Source of the DNA: Paenibacillus camerounensis
GTDB taxonomy: Bacteria; Bacillota; Bacilli; Paenibacillales; Paenibacillaceae
NCBI RefSeq assembly: GCF_000723885.1
Contig: NZ_CCDG010000084.1
Coordinates: forward strand, 1 to 63,496
Length of the DNA: 63,496 bases
Reading direction: 5' to 3'
Numbering within the stretch: the first letter of the stretch is position 1; every line of letters begins with the position of its first letter. This document shows positions 52,678 through 60,638 of this stretch, one piece after another. The notes under the pieces were generated by a model. That model saw only the letters and a list, made by a program, of their open reading frames with translations, searched no databases and was not told the DNA's origin. Made by a program: the position numbers and the translations under genes.

Positions 52678-53490
52678 ATGGACGGCAGGGATTGGGGAAC
52701 TTTTTTACTTCCATATGAACAGACTGTGGAGGAACTCAAGGTTAAATTCAAAACAATGCGCTCGGAGCTCAAAAAGAGAGAGGAATACACGCCAATCGAG
52801 TTCGTAACCGGACGTGTAAAACGCCTCTCCAGCATACTTGAAAAAGCGAAGCGCCTGAACGTGAAGATGGAGGACCTGGAAACAGGCATCGAGGATATTG
52901 CCGGCATCCGGATTATGTGCCAGTTCGTTGAGGATATACGCAGGGTAGCTGAGTACATCCGGGCCCGCAAGGATCTCGAAGTGCTGTATGAGAAGGATTA
53001 TATTACTAATTATAAGGAAAGCGGCTACCGCAGCTTCCATATGATCATCAAATATCCGGTACAGACAGCCCTGGGACAGAAGATAGTGCTGGCCGAAATT
53101 CAGATCCGTACGCTGGCGATGAATTTCTGGGCTACCATCGAGCATTCCCTTAATTATAAGTACCGCGAAAGCCTGCCGGATGAAATGAGGGTGCGCCTGA
53201 AGACAGCGGCTGAAGCCGCATCAATCCTGGACAGTGAAATGTCCAGCATCCGCGAAGAAATTCTGGAGGCACAAAAGCTGTTCGAAGAGAACTCCAATAC
53301 GACGACTCAGGTGCTTAACGCCATTCATCAGCTGTATTTCTATCATCTGGTGAACGAGGCAATTGAAAGCCAGAACCGTTTCAATGAAATCTGGCAGACG
53401 CAGGACATGGACGCGATGAAGCAATTGCTGGAGCATGTGCGCGAGCTGATTTCTAATGCCAAGAAGGGCAGCCTGCCGGATGGCCTTTGA
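52678..53490 (+). CDS. relQ: Small alarmone synthetase, RelQ/SasB type
   Basis: 270 residues, RelA_SpoT synthetase domain (about 40-165) without a hydrolase domain. Makes (p)ppGpp from ATP and GDP/GTP. Conserved: WGTFLLPYEQTVEELKVK, PIEFVTGRVKRLSSIL, DIAGIRIMCQFVEDI, YKESGYRSFHMIIKYP, EIQIRTLAMNFWATIEHSLNYKY (in two pieces). It matches B. subtilis YjbM but carries about 60 extra C-terminal residues. ATG at 52678 lies 9 nt after AGGAGG; the ATG at 52657 overlaps that site. Overlaps the DUF309 gene by 11 nt. Confidence 0.93.
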   Translation: MDGRDWGTFLLPYEQTVEELKVKFKTMRSELKKREEYTPIEFVTGRVKRLSSILEKAKRLNVKMEDLETGIEDIAGIRIMCQFVEDIRRVAEYIRARKDLEVLYEKDYITNYKESGYRSFHMIIKYPVQTALGQKIVLAEIQIRTLAMNFWATIEHSLNYKYRESLPDEMRVRLKTAAEAASILDSEMSSIREEILEAQKLFEENSNTTTQVLNAIHQLYFYHLVNEAIESQNRFNEIWQTQDMDAMKQLLEHVRELISNAKKGSLPDGL

Positions 53491-53932
53491 ACCGCTGTAC
53501 CTGGCTTACCTCGTCTACTTCAACCGTGACAGAGATTATTTTGAGTGCCATGAGGTGCTTGAAGAGCTGTGGCTGGCCCGGGACCGCGATCCGTTATACA
53601 AAGCGCTGCTGCAGGTGGCTGTCGGACTGTATCATTTCCGCAATGGCAATGTGCGCGGCGGCATGATTATGCTCGACCGTTCTTACAACGCGCTTAGACA
53701 ATACCCTGGAGACATACTTGGCATCAATCTTGCCAAGCTGGCCTCGGAGGTCGGCGAATATGCTTCGCAGCTGAATGCATACCAGGACAGCCCGTTTGCT
53801 TATTACGACCTCACAATCGAAATTACAGATCCGTCGCTGGCAGCGGAAGCGGAGCAGGCTGCCTTAGGCATTGTGCCTAATGTTCCCCAGCGGCGCGGGC
53901 CGCAGAGGCCGGATAGATCCCGGCATAAATAG
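53480..53932 (+). CDS. DUF309 protein
   Basis: 150 residues, helical. YFNRDRDYFECHEVLEELWL and LLQVAVGLYHFRNGN are the DUF309 hallmarks (conserved His and Glu suggest a metal or nucleotide site). The C-terminus is rich in Pro/Arg. ATG at 53480 lies inside the relQ coding end (GGATGGCCTTTGA), so translation is coupled to relQ. An in-frame ATG at 53456 would lie deeper in relQ and is less likely. Function unknown; tight coupling hints at a link to the alarmone enzyme. Confidence 0.85.
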   Translation: MAFEPLYLAYLVYFNRDRDYFECHEVLEELWLARDRDPLYKALLQVAVGLYHFRNGNVRGGMIMLDRSYNALRQYPGDILGINLAKLASEVGEYASQLNAYQDSPFAYYDLTIEITDPSLAAEAEQAALGIVPNVPQRRGPQRPDRSRHK

Positions 53933-53959
53933 CTGCGCCGATAAAAGCAACATTTAACC

Positions 53960-53990
53960 AGGAGCACCCGCAGGGGTGTTCCTTGATTGT
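53960..53990 (+). terminator. Terminator after DUF309 gene
   Basis: AGGAGCACCC / GGGTGTTCCT (53960-53969/53974-53983, one G-U), tail TTGATTGTT. Confidence 0.7.
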
Positions 53991-54031
53991 TAATCCCCAA
54001 ATTCAGGTAACACAAGCAGGAGGACAGCATC

Positions 54032-55546
54032 ATGGCAGCACAACTGCCCGGCACGTTTACCGGGCGTATGAAGGAACTGCTGGGAACGGAATATGAGCAG
54101 TTCATGGAGACCTATAAGGAAACGCCTTATGCAGGACTCCGTGTCAATACACTAAAAATTACAGTCCAAGAGCTGCTGGAACGCTCACCGTTCGGGCTGG
54201 AGCCGATTCCATGGTGTCCTACGGGCTTCTATACGGAAGCAGGGGCCCGGCCGGGGAAGCATCCTTATTATCATGCCGGCTTGTATTATATCCAGGAGCC
54301 AAGCGCAATGGCGCCGGTTGAACTGCTGGATGTTCAGCCTGGTGACCGTGTGCTGGATTTGTGCGCTGCACCCGGCGGTAAGTCTACCCAGATTGCCGCC
54401 AAGCTGCAGGGCACCGGAATGCTGGTCAGCAATGACCTGCATCCGGACCGCACCAAGGCGCTGGCCAAGAATCTGGAGCTCTACGGCGTAAGGAACGGCA
54501 TCGTGCTGAATGAGACCCCGCAGCGGATTGCCGCAGCCTTTCCGGATTTTTTTGACCGGATTCTGATTGATGCCCCCTGCTCCGGTGAGGGCATGTTCCG
54601 CAAGGATGAAGATATGATCAAACAGTGGGAGCCGGGAACTCCGCTCAAGTATGCCGAGATGCAGCGGGAGATCCTGCTGTCAGCAGCGCAAGCGCTGAAG
54701 CCGGGCGGAACGATTGTGTATTCGACCTGTACCTTCGCCCCGGAGGAGAATGAAGGGTCCATTCTGGAATTCCTCGCCGGGCATCCGCAGTTTACGGCGG
54801 TCCCGGCGGGCGGGTCCGGCGGGTTCGCGCCGGGCCTTAGCGGATTGCCCGAGGCCGCGCGGCTCTGGCCGCACAAGGTCAAGGGCGAGGGCCATTTCAT
54901 GGCGGTGCTGCGCCATGACGGCAGTTCTGCTGCGCAAGGAAGTGCCGGGGACGCGGATACCGCGCTCCCGGTTTCCGTGCGCAGCAAGGGCAGCTCTGCC
55001 GCCCGGCCGGCCAAGGCAGGCGGCAGCAAGGACCGCGAAGCCAGGGGCGGCCGCGGTCAAGGTAAGGGCGGCGCGCGCGGGCAGCGGCCGCAGGCCTCCG
55101 GCGAAGCAGCGGCGCTGGACGCGTTCGCCGGGTTCTGCCGGGAGCAGCTCGGCTGGCAGCCGGCGGGCTACCCGGTATTGTTCGGCGAGCATCTGTATAT
55201 CTCGCCGCTGCCGCCTGCGGCACTGGACGGACTGAAGACCATCCGTCCGGGCTGGTATATGGGCCAGCTGCGCAGCGGCCGGTTCATTCCCGGCCATCCG
55301 CTGGCTACAGCGCTAAGGCCTGCGGAGAGCCTCCGCAGCCTGTCGCTGGACAGCGCAAACGGCGAAGCCGTCTCCTATCTGAAAGGCGAGACGCTCTCTG
55401 CTCCTGAGGAGCGGCTGTCTGTGCAGCCGGGCAGCCCGTCCAAGGGCTATGTCCTGGTGTGCATCGACGGCTTCAGCGCAGGCTGGGGCAAATGGCAGGA
55501 CGGCATGCTGAAGAACGAATACCCCGCAGGGTGGAGGTGGACCTAG
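54032..55546 (+). CDS. RsmB/NOP family rRNA (cytosine-C5) methyltransferase, RsmF-like (copy 1)
   Basis: 504 residues. SAM motif LDLCAAPGGKSTQIAAKL; catalytic cysteines C183 (DAPCSGEGMFRKDE) and C233 (YSTCTFAPEENE). The C-terminal RsmF-type RNA-binding part (about 360-504) ends GKWQDGMLKNEYPAGWRW. A Gly/Ala/Arg/Lys low-complexity insert (about 295-355) separates the two and is very GC-rich. Probably makes m5C in 16S rRNA. AGGAGG is 7 nt before the ATG; a pseudouridine synthase gene starts 3 nt after its stop. A second, divergent copy lies at 57913-59310. Confidence 0.9.
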   Translation: MAAQLPGTFTGRMKELLGTEYEQFMETYKETPYAGLRVNTLKITVQELLERSPFGLEPIPWCPTGFYTEAGARPGKHPYYHAGLYYIQEPSAMAPVELLDVQPGDRVLDLCAAPGGKSTQIAAKLQGTGMLVSNDLHPDRTKALAKNLELYGVRNGIVLNETPQRIAAAFPDFFDRILIDAPCSGEGMFRKDEDMIKQWEPGTPLKYAEMQREILLSAAQALKPGGTIVYSTCTFAPEENEGSILEFLAGHPQFTAVPAGGSGGFAPGLSGLPEAARLWPHKVKGEGHFMAVLRHDGSSAAQGSAGDADTALPVSVRSKGSSAARPAKAGGSKDREARGGRGQGKGGARGQRPQASGEAAALDAFAGFCREQLGWQPAGYPVLFGEHLYISPLPPAALDGLKTIRPGWYMGQLRSGRFIPGHPLATALRPAESLRSLSLDSANGEAVSYLKGETLSAPEERLSVQPGSPSKGYVLVCIDGFSAGWGKWQDGMLKNEYPAGWRWT

Positions 55547-55549
55547 AGC

Positions 55550-56311
55550 ATGAGCGTATCAGCCAAAAAACAGCGGATCGATAAGGTGCTGTCCCATATG
55601 GGCATCGGCTCGCGCAGTGACATCCGCAAGCAGGCCAAGCAAGGCTTAATAACCGTGAACGGTAAGGTGGTTAAGGACAGCGGCTTCCATGTAGATCCCT
55701 ACGGAGATGTAATTGAAGTGGCGGGTGAAGCGGTCCGCTACCGTGAATTTATATATCTGATGATGAACAAGCCGGCAGGCGTGCTGTCGGCTACGGAAGA
55801 CAAGCGGGACCGGACGGTGCTGGATTTACTGAAGGCGGATTACGCCCAGTTTGAGCCGTTTCCGGTCGGCAGGCTGGACAAGGATACAGTCGGACTGCTG
55901 CTGCTTACCAATGACGGCAAGCTGGCCCACGAGCTGCTCTCTCCGCGCAAGCATGTGCCTAAGACCTATGAAGCTACGGTAGACGGGGATGTGGATGCTG
56001 CAGATGTGGAGGCTTTTGCCCGGGGGGTTGAGCTGGAGGACGGATACGTCACGCTGCCTGCCCAGTTGAGCATTCTCGGCCGGGAACAGGGAGAGAAGAC
56101 GGTCTCGTACATCTCACTGACCATTACGGAAGGCAAGTTCCATCAGGTAAAGCGGATGTTTATCGCGGTCGGCAAAAAGGTGACGTTTCTGAAACGGGTA
56201 TCCATGGGCGAGCTGAAGCTGGATGAGAGCCTGCCGCTTGGAGCCAGCCGGGAGCTGACGGATGCAGAGCTCGCGCTGTTAACCGGCAGTGGAGTAGAAT
56301 CCGCGGAATAA
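55550..56311 (+). CDS. rRNA pseudouridine synthase (RsuA family)
   Basis: 253 residues. N-terminal S4 RNA-binding domain (RIDKVLSHMGIGSRSDIRKQ), then the RsuA/RluB/E/F catalytic domain with D110 in VGRLDKDTVGLLLLTNDG and KTYEATV. FHQVKRMF closes the fold. Isomerises a uridine in 16S or 23S rRNA; target not deducible. Coupled to the preceding RsmF-like gene (3-nt gap), so rRNA modification enzymes are made together. Confidence 0.93.
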   Translation: MSVSAKKQRIDKVLSHMGIGSRSDIRKQAKQGLITVNGKVVKDSGFHVDPYGDVIEVAGEAVRYREFIYLMMNKPAGVLSATEDKRDRTVLDLLKADYAQFEPFPVGRLDKDTVGLLLLTNDGKLAHELLSPRKHVPKTYEATVDGDVDAADVEAFARGVELEDGYVTLPAQLSILGREQGEKTVSYISLTITEGKFHQVKRMFIAVGKKVTFLKRVSMGELKLDESLPLGASRELTDAELALLTGSGVESAE

Positions 56312-56359
56312 CAGATGGGAACGGCCGGACAGATTACAGACAGATAAGGATGGTGTGGA

Positions 56360-57157
56360 ATGAAATACAAGCTGATTGCACTGGATGTTGACGGAACACT
56401 GCTGAACGATGATCACAAGCTGAGTGATGAGAATAAAGAAGCCATTGCCGAGGTTACGCGCCGGGGAGGCCAGGTCGTATTGTGTACCGGCCGCAGCCCG
56501 CAGAACTCGATTCCTTTTATGGAGGAGCTGGGGTTGTCGGGGTATGTCATCGGTCATAATGGCGGTGCAACGGTATCGGTCAGCGACCGCAAGGTACTTG
56601 ATCAATACGGGATGGACGGCCGCGGGCTGGATCCGTATATTGAGTACTGCCGGAAGCATGACATTCATTTTGATGTGAGCACAGCCTTCGAAATGTATGT
56701 GGACAACGCGGAGAACCTGACCAAGGAAGCCAACTATATGTATGAGCATTTCCGCATCCTTCCGGCATCCCTGCCGGCCTGGGAGGAGTTCGGTGAACCC
56801 ATCGTTAAATTCACTGTATTCACTAAGTCTGCGGTATTGGATGAAGCGATGCGTGAGTGGGGAACCTGGACCCAGCAGTATAATATGCTGCGCAGCGGTG
56901 AGTTTTTTGCCGACTTCATGCATCATGAAGCCTCAAAAGGTAATGCCTTGAAGAAGCTTGCTGCACAGCTCGGTATCGCGCAGGAGGAAGTAATGGCTGT
57001 CGGCAATTATTACAACGATATCTCCATGCTGACCTACGCCGGTCTGGGCGTTGCCGTAGACAATTCTCCGCTGGAGGTTAAAGCTGCGGCTGATGCGATT
57101 ACAGGTACTAACAACGAGCACGGTGTAAGGGATGCACTTGTGAAATATTGTCTTTAA
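56360..57157 (+). CDS. Cof-type HAD-IIB phosphatase
   Basis: 265 residues. HAD motif I LDVDGTLLNDD (nucleophile and acid Asp), motif II LCTGRSP, motif III Lys in HEASKGNALKKLA, motif IV VGNYYNDISMLTYAG (the usual GD is GN here; Asp remains in NDISM). The C2B cap domain lies about 80-185. Typical substrates are sugar phosphates or flavin/pyridoxal phosphates. Own ribosome site AAGGATGGTGTGGA. Ends at a strong terminator. Confidence 0.9.
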   Translation: MKYKLIALDVDGTLLNDDHKLSDENKEAIAEVTRRGGQVVLCTGRSPQNSIPFMEELGLSGYVIGHNGGATVSVSDRKVLDQYGMDGRGLDPYIEYCRKHDIHFDVSTAFEMYVDNAENLTKEANYMYEHFRILPASLPAWEEFGEPIVKFTVFTKSAVLDEAMREWGTWTQQYNMLRSGEFFADFMHHEASKGNALKKLAAQLGIAQEEVMAVGNYYNDISMLTYAGLGVAVDNSPLEVKAAADAITGTNNEHGVRDALVKYCL

Positions 57158-57189
57158 TACTCCAGGCTATTATAAAATACGTGTCTTCC

Positions 57190-57231
57190 AAGCATAAACC
57201 GGTGCCTTTAGGCGCTGGTTTATGCTTTTTT
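57190..57231 (+). terminator. Terminator after HAD phosphatase gene
   Basis: AAGCATAAACC / GGTTTATGCTT (57190-57200/57217-57227), inner GTGCC / GGCGC, then TTTTTT. Confidence 0.9.
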
Positions 57232-57257
57232 AATGGGGAAGAACCACATATGATTTT

Positions 57258-57373
57258 GGATTCTCTGCAAAGTGCTGGAGAGAGCATCATTCGGATTCTC
57301 TGCAAGTATTGGGGGACTGGTGACAGCATGGTTCTTCGGATTCCCTGTAAAATACCGGAGACAGCGTCATTTG
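57258..57373. repeat. Three head-to-tail degenerate repeats, family 1
   Basis: Copies at 57258-57292, 57293-57337 and 57338-57373 each start GGATTCTCTGCAA (third: GGATTCCCTGTAA), pass through GGAGA or GGGGA and end near AGCATCATTC or AGCGTCATTTG. Degenerate, 35-45 nt long. No coding frame of substance. Confidence 0.6.
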
Positions 57374-57412
57374 TAAAGGCTCCCCCGTTTTGCGTAAGCT
57401 TCCTCTAATAAG

Positions 57413-57584
57413 TGGAATTTCTCCGCCTAATGCCTCCACAAACGAGGATAATGGAACATTAATGGGAAAATCTCCACCTAATGATTCGGATTTAGCGTAA
57501 AAAGGGGCAGTGGTTCATATTAGATGGAGTTTTTCCGCCTAATGCTGTGAAATGTTGAGAAAAGAAGGAATTAGGCGGCGACAA
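57413..57584. repeat. Dispersed CTCCGCCTAATG repeats, family 2
   Basis: TGGAATTTCTCCGCCTAATG (57413), GGGAAAATCTCCACCTAATG (57464) and TGGAGTTTTTCCGCCTAATG (57525) run in one direction about 50-60 nt apart. A shorter inverted copy GAATTAGGCGG is at 57569. Stems between forward and inverted copies are possible. Confidence 0.6.
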
Positions 57585-57634
57585 TCCAACTATTATCATC
57601 GGACAGAATGTAAGTGTACCTCCTTACCCGGACG

Positions 57635-57676
57635 CAAAAAGCGGCTGCACAACCCTGGGAAGGGCTGCGCGGCCGC
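57635..57676 (-). terminator. Terminator of the YjcZ-family gene
   Basis: GCGGCTGC / GCGGCCGC (57641-57648/57669-57676, one G-U), inner CCC / GGG; read leftward followed by TTTTTGCGTC. Confidence 0.7.
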
Positions 57677-57708
57677 CTGATGTCATATTGCATTAGCTGC
57701 GAATGGAG

Positions 57709-57798
57709 TTAGACAAACAACGAACGGGAAATGATAACGAGCAAGATGAAAAGCACCAAAATTGCACCGGTAGATGTGAAGCCAGGCATTGCACCCAT
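57709..57798 (-). CDS. YjcZ-family tiny sporulation-associated protein (29 residues)
   Basis: A 29-residue protein: a short Gly/Pro/Thr N-terminus (MGAMPGFTSTGA) then one hydrophobic helix ending RSLFV. It fits the YjcZ/PF09680 family of tiny Gly-rich, single-helix proteins of Bacillales, several of which are made in sporulation. AGGGAGGAAT lies about 5 nt before the ATG and a terminator follows the stop. It lies in otherwise non-coding DNA beside the second RsmF-like gene. Confidence 0.78.
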   Translation of the reverse strand: MGAMPGFTSTGAILVLFILLVIISRSLFV

Positions 57799-57912
57799 GT
57801 CTGATTCCTCCCTTAACTCATGTCTGGTTCCCAATGCCCTGCCTTGCGGCTGCGGCGTCCTTGGGATAATGACATCATATGCACAGAAGGAGGCTCTGAT
57901 CTGGTTAGTTGC

Positions 57913-59310
57913 CTAAGCCTCCTCAAGATGGGCTTTTTGGATTCTCAGGCCCTTAGGCAGATGATTCTTGAGCTGGCCCAGACTGGCTTTTCCCCAGCTG
58001 ACCGGCAAGCCTTCTACTGTAACGAGTGTCCAGCCGTGCAGCTCAGGAGGAACCGGCAGGCTCTCACCGCGCAGCCAGGCCTGAAGCTCGGGGCTGTCAG
58101 CGGCAAGATCATAATGGCGGGCAGCCTGGCCGGGCTGGAGGCTCATCGCCAGAGCGTGGGCCGGTTCGATCCGGTTTTTCTTAAGATGGGCAATATGCAG
58201 GCCGGCGCGGGGGACCTTAAGGCCTTCCAGCAGGCCGGTGTGCAGGCGCTCATTAAAAGCTTCCGGCAGCAGATAGAGCGACTCTCCGAACAGCAGCGGA
58301 ATGCCGCCGCCGGTAAATCCGGGCAGCTCTGTTGCAGCCCAGCCAAGAAACTGCTGATACGCATCACGGAGCGAAGCATGGACACGCGGTCCGTTTTTGC
58401 TCTTTCCGCCGCTGCGTTTCTTGCCGCGGCTGTCTGTCTCCACAGATCCGGAAGCAGCTGCTTTGTGCAGCAGGGCAACGAAATGCCCCTCTCCCTTTTC
58501 CAGATGCGGCCAGAGCCGTTTCTGCGTAACAACCTTCATATCAGGATAAGCAGCGGTAAACCGGCTGACTGTGTCCTCGTTCTCCAGACGGTTGAAGGTA
58601 CAGGTCGAGTAGACCATGCTTCCGCCGGGCTTCAGCATAATATATGCATCCTGCAAAATGTCCCATTGCCGTTCCGCGCACATCTTCACATGATCCGGTG
58701 ACCATTCGCTCATGGCGGAGGGGTCCTTACGGAACATGCCTTCTCCTGAGCAGGGGGCATCCAGCATAATCCGGTCAAACACCTCCGGAAAACGGCGTGA
58801 CAGCTCTCCCGGAGCGGCACTGGTGACCAGGGCATGTGATATGCCGAGGCGTTCCACGTTCTCCGCCAGTATTTTTGCCCGTTCAGCATGAATCTCGTTA
58901 GAGACAAGCAGTCCTTGTCCCTGCATTAATGAGGCGAGATGTGTGGTTTTGCCGCCGGGTGCGGCAGCCAGATCAAGCACGGTTTCTCCCGGAAGCGGGG
59001 CAAGCAGCTCAGCCGCGGACATTGCCGAAGGTTCCTGAATATAATATAGTCCGGCAGCATGATAAGGGTGACGGCCGGGCCGGGCAGGGTCCTCATAGTA
59101 ATAGCCGGTGGAGCACCAGGGAACGGATGTCAGGCTGAACAGGGAGACGGAGTGCTCAGCAGGGGCTCCGGCGTAGATGCTTTTTAGGGTGTTAAACCGC
59201 AGACTTTGAGTCCGCGGCAGGCTGTAGCTATGCAGAAAAGCGTCCGCCTCCTGCCCAAGCATTTCTTTCATGGCAGCGGTAAAAGCGGCGGGCAGCCGTT
59301 CTTCGTTCAT
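57913..59310 (-). CDS. RsmB/NOP family rRNA (cytosine-C5) methyltransferase, RsmF-like (copy 2)
   Basis: 465 residues. SAM motif LDLAAAPGGKTTHLASLM; catalytic C187 (DAPCSGEGMFRKDP) and C237 (YSTCTFNRLENE), exactly 50 residues apart as in copy 1. A short basic linker (RGKKRSGGKSKNG) stands where copy 1 has its long insert. The C-terminal RsmF-type domain ends GKASLGQLKNHLPKGLRIQ. AAGGAGAATGACGT precedes the ATG. Same architecture as the gene at 54032-55546, but the sequence is well diverged, so an old duplication or two separate lineages; likely different rRNA targets. Confidence 0.9.
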   Translation of the reverse strand: MNEERLPAAFTAAMKEMLGQEADAFLHSYSLPRTQSLRFNTLKSIYAGAPAEHSVSLFSLTSVPWCSTGYYYEDPARPGRHPYHAAGLYYIQEPSAMSAAELLAPLPGETVLDLAAAPGGKTTHLASLMQGQGLLVSNEIHAERAKILAENVERLGISHALVTSAAPGELSRRFPEVFDRIMLDAPCSGEGMFRKDPSAMSEWSPDHVKMCAERQWDILQDAYIMLKPGGSMVYSTCTFNRLENEDTVSRFTAAYPDMKVVTQKRLWPHLEKGEGHFVALLHKAAASGSVETDSRGKKRSGGKSKNGPRVHASLRDAYQQFLGWAATELPGFTGGGIPLLFGESLYLLPEAFNERLHTGLLEGLKVPRAGLHIAHLKKNRIEPAHALAMSLQPGQAARHYDLAADSPELQAWLRGESLPVPPELHGWTLVTVEGLPVSWGKASLGQLKNHLPKGLRIQKAHLEEA

Positions 59311-59497
59311 ACGTCATTCTCCTTAAGATTAATTTCAAAACAGGCTCAGGTGTTCTTAATTAGTTGCTGTTTCAGGTGGATACCGATAAAATCAAGGTAT
59401 GGGAACCTAAGTGTGCCTGTAAATGTACATATATACAACTATATCATAATTGCCGGGTCTCACCGTAATCAGGGCAATCGAAAAGGGGATGTACCTT

Positions 59498-60634
59498 ATG
59501 AATTTGCTGCAAGCGCTATTCTTCCCGCCGGAGCAGCCCGGCGGTGTATCTTCGATGATCCCTTACCTGCAGGAGCGGTTCCGTTCCAGCCGCTGGGATA
59601 TGGATTTGTTCTGGCTGCCCAAGCGGATTCGGGGCAAGGGACGCGAGGAGATTGTCTTTGAGACGTTTGACTGGATCGTGTACAGCGAAAGTCCGGTTGT
59701 GCAAAAATATATTCAGACCTACCGGGATTACATCTGGTGGACCAAGCTGCGGATGAGCAAAAAGTATGATCTGATCCATGCCCATCATCCGATTGCCGGC
59801 CTAGCCATGAAGAAGATCTATCCGGACATTCCGCTGATCCAGACGCTGCACTCCAGCTATGAGCGCGAGCTGATCCTCAACGGACTCATTCAGGAAGGCG
59901 GTCCTGAGCACCAGTTCCTGGTCGCAATCTACCGTGAGCTTGAGCATGTAAGCGACCGGCTGATGACGGTGTCGCGCGCTTTTGCCGACTATCTGGCGCT
60001 CTATACGGATCATCCTGCAGACATTGGCATTATTCCGAACGGTTTTGACGAAAAAAGATTCAAGCCCGTGCCGCATGACAACAATATTCCGCAGCTGGTA
60101 ACCGTGACCCGTCTGGTGCCTGCCAAAGGCCTGGATACTCTGTTCAGAGCCTGTGCAGAGCTGAAAAACCGCGGCCATGAATATGTGCTCCACATTATCG
60201 GTGACGGGCCATCGCGCGCGGAACTGGAGTCTCTGGCACAGGAGCTTGGAATTTATAATGAAACGATCTTTTACGGGTACACGCTGCATCCTGAGGAATT
60301 CATGCCGTTCTTTGATATCTTTGTTCTGCCTTCAAGGGCGGAGGCGTTCGGTTCTGTATTTGCAGAGGCTGCCCTCAGCTGTCTTGCCCTGGTTGGGACG
60401 AATGTCGGCGGTATTCCGGAACAGATCGAGGATGGCGTCAACGGCCTGCTGGTGAACCCGGATGATCAGGCTGCGCTTGCCGATGCGCTGGAGAAGGTCA
60501 TTACCGATCCCGGCTACCGCTATGAGCTGTCGAGATCGGCCTGGGATAAAGCCAAAAGCTTGTATTCCCTGACCCGCGTGGCCAACGAGCTGAAAAAAAT
60601 CTACCTGCAATATCAGCCGGAAGCGAAAGGGTGA
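59498..60634 (+). CDS. Glycosyltransferase family 4
   Basis: 379 residues, GT-B fold. N-terminal Gly-rich loop PPEQPGGVSSMIPYL; middle LIHAHHPIAGLAMKKI and IGIIPNGFDEKRF; C-terminal donor site EAFGSVFAEAAL and GGIPEQIEDGVNGLLV (E-x7-E motif). Retaining transferase using a nucleotide sugar; acceptor unknown, perhaps a cell-surface polymer. ATG at 59498 has better spacing from AAAAGGGG than ATG at 59489. The yhaO-like gene begins 4 nt after the stop. Confidence 0.9.
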   Translation: MNLLQALFFPPEQPGGVSSMIPYLQERFRSSRWDMDLFWLPKRIRGKGREEIVFETFDWIVYSESPVVQKYIQTYRDYIWWTKLRMSKKYDLIHAHHPIAGLAMKKIYPDIPLIQTLHSSYERELILNGLIQEGGPEHQFLVAIYRELEHVSDRLMTVSRAFADYLALYTDHPADIGIIPNGFDEKRFKPVPHDNNIPQLVTVTRLVPAKGLDTLFRACAELKNRGHEYVLHIIGDGPSRAELESLAQELGIYNETIFYGYTLHPEEFMPFFDIFVLPSRAEAFGSVFAEAALSCLALVGTNVGGIPEQIEDGVNGLLVNPDDQAALADALEKVITDPGYRYELSRSAWDKAKSLYSLTRVANELKKIYLQYQPEAKG

Positions 60635-60638
60635 GCGG

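Noticed and set aside
54714..55235. GC-rich frames overlapping RsmF copy 1 on both strands
   Set aside because: Arg/Ala/Pro-rich shadows of the coding strand in a high-GC stretch with no ribosome sites.
57258..57373. CRISPR-like array
   Set aside because: Repeats are degenerate and abut head to tail without spacers.
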